From: Apostichopus japonicus
Taxonomy: Eukaryota; Echinodermata; Holothuroidea; Aspidochirotida; Stichopodidae
Direction: 5' to 3'
Assembly: GCF_037975245.1 (NCBI RefSeq)
Contig: NC_092567.1
Span: 14,462,876 to 14,526,875, forward strand
Length of the DNA stretch: 64,000 nt
Below the pieces are notes generated by a model that was not told the origin of the DNA, searched no databases, and was given only the letters and a program-made list of their open reading frames with translations. The translations under genes were made by a program, and so were the position numbers. This document shows, piece by piece, positions 1 through 14,000 of this stretch. How positions within the stretch are numbered: position 1 is the stretch's first letter; the number at the start of each line of letters is the position of its first letter.

Positions 1-308
1 ATAAGTTTGTTAACAGTTTTTTGCTTCGCTTTGATAACAGATGCTTATATGTAGAAAGTCTGCCACTACCCTGAAGAAGCAGCATCAACAACACTTAAAC
101 CAAGAATTACAACACTTTCATAGCTGTAGGAGGACTGGGGCCTAGCCACATTTGTATTTATCAGATTCTTGGAGATGTTGTTATTGTTGTAAACTGGTCC
201 AGATAATATTAAACAACCACTTTGTAACTTGCTGGGATATATCATGAAAGGAGTACTTAACAGAATCCCTACGGAACATCGTACTTGTGACTAGAATAAC
301 AGCTAACA

Positions 309-655
309 TAGGAAGTAGAGTATGTATGTAAGTAGAGGAAGTAGAGTATGTATGTATGTAAGTAGAGTATGTATAGTGTGTAAGTAGAGTAGGTATGTAT
401 GTAAGTAGAGTACTATAGGAAGTACTGTACAGTATGTGTGTATGTATATATGTAAGTACTAAGTAGAGTATGTATAAGAAGTAGAGTATGTATGTATGTA
501 AGTAGAGTATGTATAGGAATTAGAGTATGTACATTATGTATGTAAGTAGAGTATGCATATGAATTACAGTATGTAAAGTATCTACGTTAGTAGAGTATGT
601 ATAGGAAGTAGAGTACGTGTGTATGTAAGTAGAGTATGGAAGTAGAGTATGGTTT
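309..655. repeat. degenerate minisatellite, unit about AAGTAGAGTATGTATGT
   Basis: Roughly 17-20 imperfect copies of a 16-22 bp unit built from AGTAGAGTATGTAT, with GTAT runs of varying length. Non-coding; the units differ in length so no frame is kept. Confidence 0.85.
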
Positions 656-1716
656 ATATGTTAGTAACGAAAAACAACTACTGTAGCTATCATTCATAAT
701 ATCATCGAGTGTTTGCTTGCTAGTAAATATTGCTCAGGTACTGTGTACGTAAAAAGCACTTCACATCACTTGCTTTATGATTTATTTGAAATTATGATAT
801 TGAAGTAGCCCTTTGCCATGCTCTGGCTTAGATTCACTACATAGGAAACATTTGAGCATGGTAAAATCATGAAACTGAGTGTGTTTACAAGTTCATTAAA
901 TTTCTCACAGCTTAAAAACGTCACTTTTCATTATTTTTATTTTATTTTTATTTTGACTTTTCAGAAACATAGTATGTCTTTGCATTTTGTAATGTCACAA
1001 CCTCTTAAGTGTTCACAAAGCCTTCATTTCTCCACGCAAACGTAAACACTTAGCCTAGACCTACAGATCACATATTTATAGTCAGCCTGCTAGCCTAGCC
1101 TACTTTGCATAAGGTGCTGGCGCTGTTATTCCCATTTACTGTCAAGAACAATCACCAAATAATTTCACAATTTGGAGTGAGCAGGAATACTTTATAAAGG
1201 GTGTAGTGACCATTTGCATTTACTGTTAATTAATTATTTGAGTATGTCATCTGATGGGAACTGTAATTTGAAATGTTATGAAAACACACCTACTGCTTTA
1301 AATTTTAGGAGTGAGGAAACAACACAACGTTAAATGGTTGAAGATCATTAACACAATAGAAGCAATCGTTAAGCATTAACTTGTTAATTTAACATTACTT
1401 TGTTCTAAGAAACTCTTACAAAGTTAATGTTTGGCAGAAAAAGTTTCTGTTTACATAATCTTAGAAGTTCACAGGGTGTGTATGTACTGTACATGCCAAG
1501 GATAATTGCATAGTATACAGTATAACCCAACTATTTCACTGAGTTAACATTTCTAACTTAGTACGTTTGTCTGATAATACTACAATAATGACGCAGTAAA
1601 GCACATTATTCTCAATAGATACGCATAAAATGGCTCTAAACTTTCTACATTCAAAAGTCTACTTACAGTAAGACCCATCTTTTCACTTGTTCTTTTGTAA
1701 ATTAATCTGCTTTCTT

Positions 1717-1796
1717 TGTAAAGCGCCTTGAGCAGTGACTTTTGTCTACTGATTTGGTGCTATATAAGTCTCATTTATGATTATTATTTATTATTA
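1717..1796 (+). mobile_element. SINE 3' tail fragment
   Basis: The segment reads TGTAAAGCGCCTTGAG, then a short spacer, then GGTGCTATATAAGT and an ATTATT-rich end. The same layout (GTAAAGCGCTTTGAG ... GGGCTATATAAA ... ATTATT) closes the complete SINE at 21471-21774, so this is a 5'-truncated copy of a related element. It ends about 40 bp before the acceptor of the first visible exon, so the branch-point region sits next to or inside it. Confidence 0.75.
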
Positions 1797-1837
1797 CTGG
1801 TTCACTGATGGTATTTATTTTCCTGTTTATCTTACAG

Positions 1838-2073
1838 GTACCAAACTGCAATCAGCAGAGCTTCAGAATGGTCTAATGGAGTCCGAGCAGACCCATTTCA
1901 CTTCACCAGGTTACGGCAATCCCACCATGATACCCAAATTGGCTGAGGACCTTCGGATAGCTGCTGAGAGGGCTGATGAACAGGGAGAAGGGCTGATATA
2001 CAGGGACCAAGTACCCCAGTGGACCAAAGATTTTTTATCGCAGTGGCTTCAGAGCAATGGGGCCTTGATGGAT
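1838..2073 (+). CDS. PPFIBP1: liprin-beta exon a: N-terminal conserved block
   Basis: Acceptor CTTACAG, donor GTAAGT. It starts with GT, completing a Gly codon whose first base lies upstream, and ends in phase 0. It codes 78 full residues. The block [17 protein letters not shown] and the later SQWLQS align with vertebrate liprin-beta (HLVEDLRGLLEM and VEWLQS), and the split Gly falls where the vertebrate protein reads IIAG. The Ser/Thr/Gly stretch in the first 30 residues is likely disordered, and the rest leads into the coiled coil. An upstream ATG in the same open frame (1777) lies inside the intron and SINE tail and is not the real start. Confidence 0.93.
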
Positions 2074-5000
2074 GTAAGTCTTAATTGTGGAATATAATCC
2101 ATTTGTGCCATTGGATTCATATTGATCAGATGGAATATAATCCAATGAGGCCCTTGGATTCATATTGATCAGATGGAATATAATCCAATGAAGCCATTGG
2201 AGTCATATTGGTCAGATGGAATATAATCCAATGGTCCTGTTGGATTCATTTTGATCAGAGCACTTAATTTACTTCGCTCCCCGCTTACCTGTCTCCCCAC
2301 AACCTTAGCACCGCATTCTACCATGTCTAGTATGCCCTGGTAATCTTTTAACACTGTGCACCCTCACTGACCGGTCAGCCCAGTCAGTGATCTCCTTCTT
2401 ATTCTACCTGCATTTTGGACATAGATCGTGGTCGTCCCACGCCCGACCCAGGCAGAACAGTAAACAGTTCACACATTTAAGGTGGCTTCGAGACATGTCT
2501 GAAACACCCACGTTAAGGAGAGATAGTCTAACGTATAACAAACGAAACAACTATAGGAGGAAGTAGGGTGGGACGTAAGCTAACAGAGAGTAAAGTTACG
2601 TAACAAAACATCGCGCCCCGCTAGGGGCTCGCGGCTTACAAAGTACGCTACAAAAAGTGAAACACTTCCGACTCTTGGAAGCGAACACGTAACTAAAACA
2701 TGAATGAATCGTAGATCTCTTAGAAAAAGGACGAAGCATGTATACAAGGGAGAGAACCCCCCTATCCGCGAAGGAGCGGAGGGAGGAACAAGGCTACGAG
2801 GTACACCCCAAGTGAAACTTAGGAAGCGCAGGTAGCGAAAAACATGGAGGAACATGAAAATATACATCAAATATATGAGTTCAAAGTTACTCCCACCCTA
2901 AAACATGAATAACAACAACGTAATCGAACCGCCTATCCCGCGTAGTATGGGATAGGGGTTCGTGGCTACAAGCTACGCTACAAAAGTGAAACCAACACTA
3001 AAAAGCGTAAAAAGTAACGAAAGTACATGAAACAAGCAAAACATCTTAAGAGAGGTAAAAGAGCTGAAAAACATGTACACAAGAAAACAAATGCCTATCC
3101 GCGTAAACAAGGCGGAAAAGGCAAACGAACGAAGTAGTTTCGCAGAACTACTACCTGAGAAAGCAACGTTACACTAACAAAAACGAATGCATGGGCGAGA
3201 GTGCACACTAAAAAACAGCCCCCAAAACTCCCTTCCCTACAAGAAAAGGATACTTATCAGGCTGGAAAAGATTGTTGGAAGTCTAGAACTCCTATAAGGA
3301 AACTTCTAGAGTAATAATCCAAGGTATCCGGGCGAATTTCGATGAAAATTTTTCCCAATATACGAAAAACACTTTGAATGGTAGAATAAGAAGGAGGTCA
3401 CTGAATGGGCTGACCGGTCAGTGAGGGTGCACAGTGTTAAAAGATTACCAGGGCATACTAGACACGGTAGAATGCGGTGCTAAGGTTGTGGGGAGACAGG
3501 TAAGCGGGTCACTCGTAAATAAACCAGTAAGTTTTATAATTTTTAAGGAAAAATGAACCTGGATATTTATCAGTGAGCGTAGCCATTAGAACAATAGGAA
3601 GATGGGCGGAGGAAGCTAGGAAACATATTCACCAGGTATAAACCGTAGCAACAGCTGGGATAAAAATCACATCCTCTCTTTTTCAGATTTATCATTCTGA
3701 AGTTCAAACACACATCCAAAGATTTATCAGTTTCTACCCCCCCCCCCCCCGCCCCATGCCTTAGTTGTGGTTTGAGTGAAGTTACGGACATTCTATTCAA
3801 GTTCTGCATTTAGTATGCATTGAATATCTAACATAATATCTAATATATAACACACCCTTGTAAAACTTTGTCCGCGGAAGAAGGTTTAATCAGCAGGTAT
3901 TACTAACGACCTCATTTGTTACCCAGATGCATTTCACAACTATTAAATGATGTAAAATTCAAATAGAGATTTACTCAACATATACTTCTTCTTCTTCATT
4001 TGAAATATATGCATTGCCCGGTACAACACATCGAAGTTTGGCAAATTCCAAGGAAAAATTGGCCGTCACTTGTGACCTTTTTCGTTGCATATGACTTCAC
4101 TATGTCAAGTGGTGCAAATGTACATAGGTTATATTAAAGGGTGCACTGGCCTGTGACTGTCTCTGGTTGGCTTTCCATCACAGTTTGACAACTGCTCGTT
4201 TTCATTAGTTCTCCTTCCCTCTTAATTTCTCGGTGATTTGTTGGCAGAGAAAGGGTTTGCGTAACTTGCAATGCAGATCATGTGGCGACAGATGTGCAGA
4301 GAGTGACTGTAATTTGCTATTACACAGGGAATATCTGGAGACCCTTTGGATGTTATGCAAGTTGCCTGAGGGAAATTTGATCTTTCGATACAAAACATAA
4401 GAAATGGTTAATGAACTTTAAGGGTGGATGGATGTGTTTGAGAAACAAACACAAAACACAAAAAGAGACGAAATTATTAAAAGAGAAACCAAAATAAATC
4501 AACTCTTTCTCAATTTGCTAATATGGATGCTGCATAGGTTTCTTGACTTTGGTTCTTTTGATAATTAGTTGAAATTTTGTTCAAGTCCAAACAAAATAAG
4601 AATCATTTTGATAATGACAAATTTTTTGGGATCAGTAAGTACTTGGTAATATGGAACTGTAATATTTGGCTAGATTTCTGGATTTCACTCTTCATATGAT
4701 CACGCTCTACGATCAGATGTCTCGTAACTTTTTTATAAACAAATTAATAAATGGATTGTTTTTTGTAAGAAACTTGTTTAATAGAAAAATGTTTGATTAC
4801 AAAGGATATGAGGTTTCATATTACAAACCACTCAAGAAAACAGCTGTGGAGGGCTAAGGTAGAGATTGAAATCGGTAGCTGGGCTAAATCAAGTTGACAT
4901 TAGAGTTGATGATATGTAAGTTGGAGGAGGTGCCATCCTTCTTATTAGGCTCTCGGTATCTCTTCATGCTTCTGTTTTCTTTTTTGTCACAAGCAATGAT

Positions 5001-8000
5001 GAATTAAATTGATAATGGATTTGGTGATGTTGCTCTGTCATAGAGAGATGTATGACTTGCTCCCAGATGATTCCTGCGACACCCCCCCCCACCCAAAAAA
5101 AAATATGAAGAGGATTTTAGATAAAAAATTTGCTAGCAAAAATGGAATGAAGGAAAAAATGGTTGGGATTAAGTTCTTGCAGTGATTGCATTCAATGTTA
5201 CAGGGTGAAGAATCTCATATGGGATTTATGTGTGATGCGTTAAGATTCATTGCTCTCTGGACATTTTAAGCTGAAATTGTATAGTTAGACATGTTTCCTC
5301 CATTAATTCATACAGATTACGAAAAAGGTAGAAGACTTCATACGCTGTAGTATTTTAATCTTCTCGAGTTTAGTTTAACTTCTAGCCATAGTCCTGCAAA
5401 CAGACAAGACAATTACTAGCTCAGTCCTAGTGTGTTCTGGATAGTCATTGTAATCTTCTCGAGTATAGTTTAACTTCTAGCTATAGTCCTGCAAACGTAT
5501 AAGACAATTACTGGATCAGTCCTAGTATATGCTAGTAGTCTTCCTTGAAAACACTGGTATATTCAGCATAATGTCCAGTTTATGTATTTGGATGGAATTT
5601 TTAACGTTAGTGCTGAGAGACATTAAATATGCAAGGAATACTGGATCTCACGGTTACATCTAAGATCAGGAGACCACAGAATAGAATTTAAGGAAAACAT
5701 TTAGGACTAATTTCACTTAAATTTTACATTTTGAATTTTTCTCACAAGGATGACGTTTACCAAAACCCACATGACCGAGTTCAAAGGTTAGAGAGCGAGA
5801 AGCACTCCTTACATCTTCAGGTGAGAATTGTCATGATTGTTTTGCACCCTTTACTTACCTGTCCCACCATTACCATAGCACTCTTGCTATACCATGTCCA
5901 GGGTCTTACGTTGAAGCAGTACTTTCACCTACAAGCCTCAGTCCACTGCTCTTCCACTGCCATTCTCATTCTTCTACTACTTTGAAATTTTCTTTTTGTT
6001 TGTTAAGGGTCTAGACTCGAAAAGTTTCTACTTACTTCTGGTTCCTCCACTTCCATTATAGCATATTTTGTACTCTAAAAATTACTCATTGACTCTGTTA
6101 CTGTTTATATATATGGAAAGTGGAAAATAAACTTGAAACTACACAAATGGTTTGATTGAGAGCTTCAGAGGTTTTGAGACAATCTTTGTGATTCTTGTAC
6201 TGTTAGTAAACCACTTGATGGTTAGAGTGCTATTGTTGTGATGAGATAGGCAACTTCATATGAACTCTATGAATTATTATTGATACAAGGTTAAGTTTGA
6301 GATATTTTGTTGTAAAATGCTCATTTCATTTAAAAAGTCTTAAAGTCAATGACAATAATACCCTTCCTATGAGATTATTTCATTTTGAACTATTATTTAG
6401 AGTTATATTTCAGTTTTGTAAAATCAAAAGAAATTTGTCTATACAACTTGCCTTCTTTCCTTCTTTTGCATTTTGGTTTTTTTTTGGTGACAAACCTTTC
6501 AGGTTTGTTGATAGGTTGTGTTCTCATTGTAGTAGTGTGGTTGAAAGCAGCATTAGATCTCTCAGACACAGAAATTAAGATATTCATCGATATTTTGCTT
6601 GATTTGAAACTAGGATACCATGTCAATAAATTCAAAGCTTTCAGTCGCTCAGGTTTGTTACATTGTAACACATGGCAGCCTAAGGTATACCCACCACCAT
6701 TTGTGTGTTGTTCTCATACCTTCAGGCAATACTTGAAAATGGAATTAGGGTTTATTAGAGACAGAGAGAATTCCCAGCGGTTGATTTATAAAGATAGGGT
6801 AGAGTTTACTGTTAGTTAAATGTTAAGACAATGTTTGTCCAGATCCAGGTGTGCTTTTTTTTTTTTTTAAATCCTCGGGGTAAACCGTTGCCTCACGTCG
6901 GATTTCTACAAGCAAATGTTTGGCAAAGATTCTGGAGATATTTAAAGCATAGAACGTTACTGTTACAGTGTAAGCCCAGGTTTAAATCGTACTTTGTTTA
7001 CTGAATGTAGCATCATTGTATTCAAAGGTTGAGACTTGAGTTTGGTTTTGTAAAATAAAAGTTAAAAGTAGATCACAATATCAGGGTGAAGAAATTCTCG
7101 ATTAAAAATGGTCAAATCTGTTCTAGGAGAATTCATTGCCATTCAGAGGGCATTATTGGTAAGATTCAAGTTAACATTTTGAACATTTAAGGAAATGTGT
7201 CACAGAATGTTTGTGGAAAAAAATGGAATTTGTGTAAATATGTTTGTTCAGATATTACTTGTTCTATTAAGATGTTAATTCAGTGCAGTATACAGTAGTA
7301 ATCTATTATACTGTATCTTATAATTAATGATCTATTATCTAATAATTAATAATAATGTAATAATCATTATTTATCTAATAATCTAGAGTAGTAATAATTT
7401 AGCTAATAATCTAATAATAATTATATAATAATAAAAATTAAGTATCTAATAATTAATAATAAATTACCGTATCTAATAATTAATGAACTTGAACGAGAAG
7501 GTTCAGATAGTCATGACTACCTTTTGTTTTTATTCTGTTTAAAAAAGCTGAGGGTTTGAATGACACTTGCCATGGAGCAAGTGACCAGTTTGATATCTAT
7601 GATTCTGAAGAAGTGTACATGAAACATTGTAGATATTAATATCATGGTACAGTAGGAGTAGGGTCATGTGACTAAAGCACTTAGAATTGTGTCACCAACA
7701 GCTTTGAGCAAATAATTCCAGTTTTTAACAGACTTTCTGTAAGATGACTTGCAGTGTCTCCCTGCATTACCATGGAATGTATACACTGACAGCTGGTCAA
7801 AACTACAAAATTCATTAAATAACACCACCTGACATGGGTATGACACACTAAATCCCAGGATAGCACTGCGGTTTCGTATGATGACACAAGTGGGAAGCAA
7901 CTGAAAATTTGAGAACAGTCATCAAGTGATCTACATATTGTGTAGAAGTTTGCTGAAGGAAATTATATTTAGTTTAGAAAATGCAAAGCTGCGTAAGTCA

Positions 8001-11000
8001 GTTTTGTGGGCCTTAGCATAGCACAGTCAAGATTGTATTGCTTGGTTTGATCATATTTGTAAGTTTCACTCTCCTGCTGTATTTCAACATGTTTGTTTTG
8101 TATCACTGTTCAAATTACAGGATAAATTTTAAAAGACTGCAAGACGGATTGGCAGGGAAGTAAAGATGTATTTTTTTGTAGCAGAAGCCAAAACTCATAG
8201 TATAATACATGTCTGCAGATGAGGGTTGTACAACATTCAGTTCCTGTTAATGAAATGTTAAAGGTTTAGTGTAACTGTACAGTATGTGATGAAAATTGTT
8301 CACAAGTCTACAGATGAGGGTTGTACAACATTCAGTTCCTGTTAATGAAATGTTAAAGGTTTAGTGTTATGTGATGAACATGTCTACATGAGGGTTGTAC
8401 AACGTTCAGTTCCTGTTAATGAAATGTTAAAGGTTTAGTGTTATGTGATGAAAAGTGTTCACAAGTCTATAGATGAGGGTTGTACAACATTCAGTTCCTG
8501 TTAATGAAATGTTAAAGGTTTAGTGGTATGTGATGAAAAGTGTTCACAAGTCTACAGATGAGGGTTGTACAACATTCAGTTCCTGTTAATGAAATGTTAA
8601 AGGTTTAGTGTTATGTGATGAAAAGTGTTCACAAGTCTACAGATGAGGGTTGTACAACATTCAGTTCCTGTTAATGAAATGTTAAAGGTTTAGTGTTATG
8701 TGATGAATAGTGTTCACAAGTCTACAGATGAGGGTTGTACAACATTCAGTTCCTGTTACTGAAATGTTAAAGGTTTAGTGTTATGTGATGAAAAGTGTTC
8801 ACAAGTCTACAGATGAGGGTTGTACAACATTCAGTTCCTGTTACTGAAATGTTAAAGGTTTAGTGTTATGTGATGAATAGTGTTCACAAGTCTACAGATG
8901 AGGGTTGTACAACATTCAGTTCCTGTTAATGAAATGTTAAAGGTTTAGTGTTATGTGATGAATAGTGTTCACAAGTCTACAGATGAGGGTTGTACAACAT
9001 TCAGTTCCTGTTACTGAAACGTTAAAGGTTTAGTGTTATGTGATGAAAAGTGTTCACAAGTCTACAGATGAGGGTTGTACAACATTCAGTTCCTGTTAAT
9101 GAAACGTTAAAGGTTTAGTGTTATGTGATGAATAGTGTTCACAAGTCTACAGATGAGAGTTGTACAACATTCAGTTCCTGTTACTGAAACGTTAAAGGTT
9201 TAGTGTTATGTGATGAAAAGTGTTCACAAGTCTATAGATGAGGGTTGTACAACGTTCAATTCCTGTTAATGAAATGTTAAAGGTTTAGTGTTATGTGATG
9301 AAAAGTGTTCACAAGTCTACAGATGAGGGTTGTACAACATTCAGTTCCTGTTAATGAAATGTTAAAGGTTTAGTGTTATGTGATGAAAAGTGTTCACAAG
9401 TCTATAGATGAGGGTTGTACAACGTTCAATTCCTGTTAATGAAATGTTAAAGGTTTAGTGTTATGTGATGAAAAGTGTTCACAAGTCTATAGATGAGGGT
9501 TGTACAACGTTCAATTCCTGTTAATGAAATGTTAAAGGTTTAGTGTTATGTGATGAACATGTCTACATGAGGGTTGTACAACGTTCAATTCCTGTTAATG
9601 AAATGTTAAAGGTTTAGTGTTATGTGATGAAAAGTGTTCACAAGTCTACAGATGAGGGTTGTACCACATTCAGTTCCTGTTAATGAAATGTTAAAGGTTT
9701 AGTGTTATGTGATGAAAAGTGTTCACAAGTCTACAGATGAGGGTTGTACAATATTCAGTTCCTGTTAATGAAATGTTAAAGGTTTAGTGTCATGTAATGA
9801 ACAGTGTTTATATATCTACAGATGATGGTTGTACAACGTTCAGTTCCTGTTAATGAAATATTAAAGTTTTAGTGTCATGTTGTGATCAGTGCTGCTATTT
9901 TGTGTCCAATATTGGCCCACAGAAAGTGAAATGCTTTGGTTTCCTTCCTTTTTCTATGGTATCGAAAACAAAGTCACTGTAATACATAGCAACAACATTC
10001 TGCAACTGATACTACTGTGTGTACTATTTGAGGAAAGACCTTCAAATTCCAAGCATCACTGCCTCTCTATGCTAATATCACTATCCACCTCAATCATATA
10101 GGTTACTGATAGTGAAAGATACTAATGACGTTAATAGCTGGGCTTTGTTTTGCTTTTAACATATCGTAAGTACTCTCAACTGAAAACAATTGTGTTCTAA
10201 GATGGAAACTGTACTCTGCAAAGGATCAGATATTAAATAGCAATACAAGTACTGTACTGTACATGACAATACAGTTAAGTATGATACTTAATCGTTTAGC
10301 CAAAGGGCGGTCATTGTGAAAAATGCGGTCATAACTTGTGACCGGTGATCTCTTATTTCATTTTGTTCCAAGGTTGACTTCCAAACTCATTTGTAGCCAT
10401 CTCAAGGGGGGGGGGGGGGGGCTTGTAGAGACAGAGGACTTGCCTGATTCAATTAGATTTGTTACTAAAGGTGAAAATGGCGAAAGAAAATGGATTGATG
10501 AGAAGCGAAGTGTGAAAACTGGGCTCTGAAAGTAGTTCAAGTTGCTCTTCGGAGATGATAAAATGGAGGCAATCAGAGGCTCAAAAATGATGTACAGGGA
10601 ATGTTGTATCATCCAAGACATGCAAGTTATAAAAGACGCTCTTATATATATTATTGGAAACAAAAGAAAAGGGGATGTATCAATGAAATTGGCAGTGATT
10701 GGAATTGTAAAATATAATTGTTTTCAAAGTGGGCTAACCAGTGTTCCTGAGCTGTATGTTCTACTTTCATTTCCAATGTTGTAGAGAAGAAATTTATGAA
10801 AGTCTTAATTTTGCTGTCTTTACGACTTGCATATCTCCTCCCTCCATCTGTACTCTCATTGACTGAATCTAGGACAAAGTGGTACAGAGTCGGTCAACTT
10901 GTTTGTTGCAGGCGGCAGACAGCCTTTGACTTCCCCCTAAAACTGCCAATTGTATAGTTTGATTCCGCTGTCCCCCAATACTTCCATTTCATAGTGTTAA

Positions 11001-14000
11001 CCTCTCATTTCATAGGATTCATTTACATAATTTAAAGTAGATAGTTGTTGCACATTTTCTCCACAAATTGACAGAAATGAATGTGTCTTTTGCTAATGTT
11101 GTTGTGAATATGTGCATTATCCATGAAGCTAAGGTGGACACGTAGGGATCTCTGATCCCAAGGTCATCCTCCAAGGGTGTATGGTTAGTCAGTAATCCTA
11201 ATGTGGCCCCTTAACATATAATCCTTAAGGTTGCATGTTTTGCTTGCGTTAGGATTTACATCTTTTTATACATTGGAGTCATTAAAGTGTTCAATAGTAA
11301 ATGTACCCTCACAGTTAGAACTGAAAAGGTCTCCAGATCAAAAAGAGTTTGAGTAATTAGCCAACAATCTAATGAATTATTTATGGAGCCACCAACCTTA
11401 CTTTAATTATCTGATCAATAGTACAATGAATAATTCATGTCCATCAACTTACTGTAGCTATCCAGTGAAGTCAGATGAAACGTCTTAATCAAGTTTTTGA
11501 TCATCAAAAGTAATGGCCTTTAACCTATTGATGTGAAAAAAATCCTTTAGTTTTACTGTTTTTACACGTTTTCACTTCCTTAGTCACTGGTTGGAATAGT
11601 GGCACTCTCATATTAAATTGACAAACAATTTTTACCTGTAAAGAAATTGTGTTCTGTGATTTTTTTTTGTGGAAAAATGGAATTGTGCTTTCACTAGTTA
11701 TTGCATAATTTTTCATGCAGTACTTTCACCGTTGTGCCAGTTCATGTGGTGTCTAATGTTTATCAGCAGCTGTAGTGTATTTGATTTATATTTCCATTTT
11801 CATGCATATATTACAATGTTTACATTGAAAAGACATATAACAATCGATAAGAAAATGGTGGAAGGGCTTTGAAGCCAAAGCTTTTACAAGAAGCCCATCG
11901 TAACACCCTATTAGCATTCTTGTTTCAGTAGTTGTTGCTGTTTGAACTTTATGCAGTGTATGCATGATGTAAAAGAAGACAGTGTACCTCAGTCCCACTC
12001 AAGGCCCACCTTAAATACAAGGCAGGAACCAGGGTTGTATCCTATGGTTAATACTGTACATGTTACTATCACCATTTGAGAAAACAGTATATTTTACCTC
12101 AGTCCATTCAAGGCCCACCTTAAATATAAGGCAGGAACCAGTATAAGGCAGGAACCAGGGTTGTATGTAGTGTGTGCTATGGTTAATACTGTACATGTTA
12201 CTATCACTATCTAAGAAGACAGTGTATTTGTAGCTTAGTCCACTCAAAGTCCACCTAAGATATAAGGCAGGAACCAGTGTTGGACTCAAATTCAAGTGTC
12301 ACCGTAGGCAGCATAATGGCAGGAATGTTTGCAAAAAGAAAGAAAATCATTAAAGGAAGTTCTGATGAGAATTACAGTGTTATACTTTTATGTATACTAT
12401 TAATTTTTATAGGCCAGCAAAAAACTGAGTTTACTAAATTGCACTCATGAAAAAAACATTTCTGAGGGTCAACAAAATATGCCAGTATTGCTTAATTCTG
12501 ATTATCTTACTAATAACTCACACATGTTTCATGTCATTGGGATTGCTGCTTCAATATTAACCCTAAATGAACACATCATATGTTCAGTCCCACTAGCCTT
12601 TGTGATTCGATAATACAGTGTCAGCAGTATACATGGATTGATATGGGCAATAATTTAATGTAATACTTACCAAAAACAAAGAACAGTTTATTACATGATG
12701 GTGTCAGTGGCAGTAGATTGCAACAGTTTATTCTAGTCATGTGACTTGTCATGTGACACATCCCTGTTATTTCAATCTGAATTTGATATTTGCTGTACAT
12801 GGCAGTAATCCAATCAGTGTTCACTTCAATAATAATCACCATTGCTTGTGTTTTAAACTGTTTAAAGATTGCTCAGTTCACATATATTATTTCTGTTACA
12901 CAGTCTTCCATGTAAGGACTTACAATATTTTCAACTAAGTTGTCTCACCAGTGATGTGTGTAAATACATTGAACTTTCCTCCTCTTAGTGGATTAAAGTG
13001 TATTGCTCTACTCATCCCTTGACATGTAGACTGTACCTTTACTTCCGATATGATCAGCTGTCACTCATAGACTACAGTAGGCTATCCTTCATTAAGACTT
13101 ACACATCTTAAGCTTACCCTTAATTTGATTAAAGTGTCCTCCAAACATCTTCATTCTTCAAGTTTGTCATTAAAGCAGTCCAGTGAGATGGGTCTCCCCT
13201 GTTGCTTCTTCTCTAACTTGTTTGTTGTATAGATGGGAGCTGAATCATGCTTGTTATTGAGAGATGCCAGCAGATAAATAGCTGTCTATCTGTATTTAAG
13301 ACACATAGTCACATACACATGTTACTGTCTATCTGTGCCTATCTGTATTAAGGACACATACAGAATAAACACAGTGAACATTGATGCTTTGAAGGAACAA
13401 ACTACAAACAGGTCTTCCAGTAGCTTCTTGAGATGTCAAGAAACAGGAATTGACCCACCCAAAGATCCACATGGAATTTACCAGGGTGCTGTAACAATTA
13501 GGCCTACATCAGCACAATTTTAAGTATTGCCAACAAATTTAAAACATGATAAAATTTGATGACATTTTGAAAAGTGTTTTGTAAGATTAAAACTGTATCA
13601 ATACTGCCAAGTATGTACTCTCAGCTTAGCATGCTGTCAGAGAATTATCTGCAACATATTGAATTCGCCGTATAGGATTTTAAATTAAATCATAAAAGCT
13701 ATGCTCTATGTACAGTACTGTACCTTAAAGTGTATTCATTATCTAGCTTCAATGGTGAAATTCCTTCATGAGACTGGACATACATAAGACATTCCATACA
13801 GTAGTTCACAATTTTGAATTATTTTTGTGTGTGACCCTTTAAAGCTCACTCAGTGCTCAATACAAATCAAATTAAACGATATGAATAAGCAATACACTCA
13901 CTCATTAAAGTTGTCATTAGTGAAGGTATACTCACGCTAATGGCAAACTGAACGCAGCATCCGTACAGTTGCCCTGGAATTTCTTTACTCCCTCTTCTAT

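Larger units (their letters stand above)
1..1837 (+). other. intron upstream of first visible exon
   Basis: The first visible exon begins with the last two bases of a split codon, so this stretch is the 3' part of an intron. I found no exon in it that could code the expected N-terminus. It holds a degenerate minisatellite (309-655) and a SINE tail (1717-1796); the rest is AT-rich sequence with nothing recognisable. The acceptor at 1836-1837 has a good pyrimidine tract. Confidence 0.7.
2074..5748 (+). other. intron between exons a and b
   Basis: About 3.7 kb. It carries the 43-bp repeat and the foldback element listed separately, a poly-C run near 3738-3750 and a poly-C/poly-A run near 5082-5104. 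A 94-bp segment beginning ATCTTCTCGAG is present twice in tandem at about 5358-5545. Short open frames here have no coding character that I can recognise. Confidence 0.8.

Noticed and set aside
6297-6819. 93- and 144-codon overlapping plus-strand frames with a hydrophobic stretch
   Set aside because: Two frames overlap in AT-rich intron with no recognisable domain, no splice signals in phase and no codon bias that I can see.
8210-9878. Considered as a CRISPR-like array because of regular units
   Set aside because: The units are contiguous 85-bp copies without distinct spacers, in a eukaryotic intron; an ordinary minisatellite.
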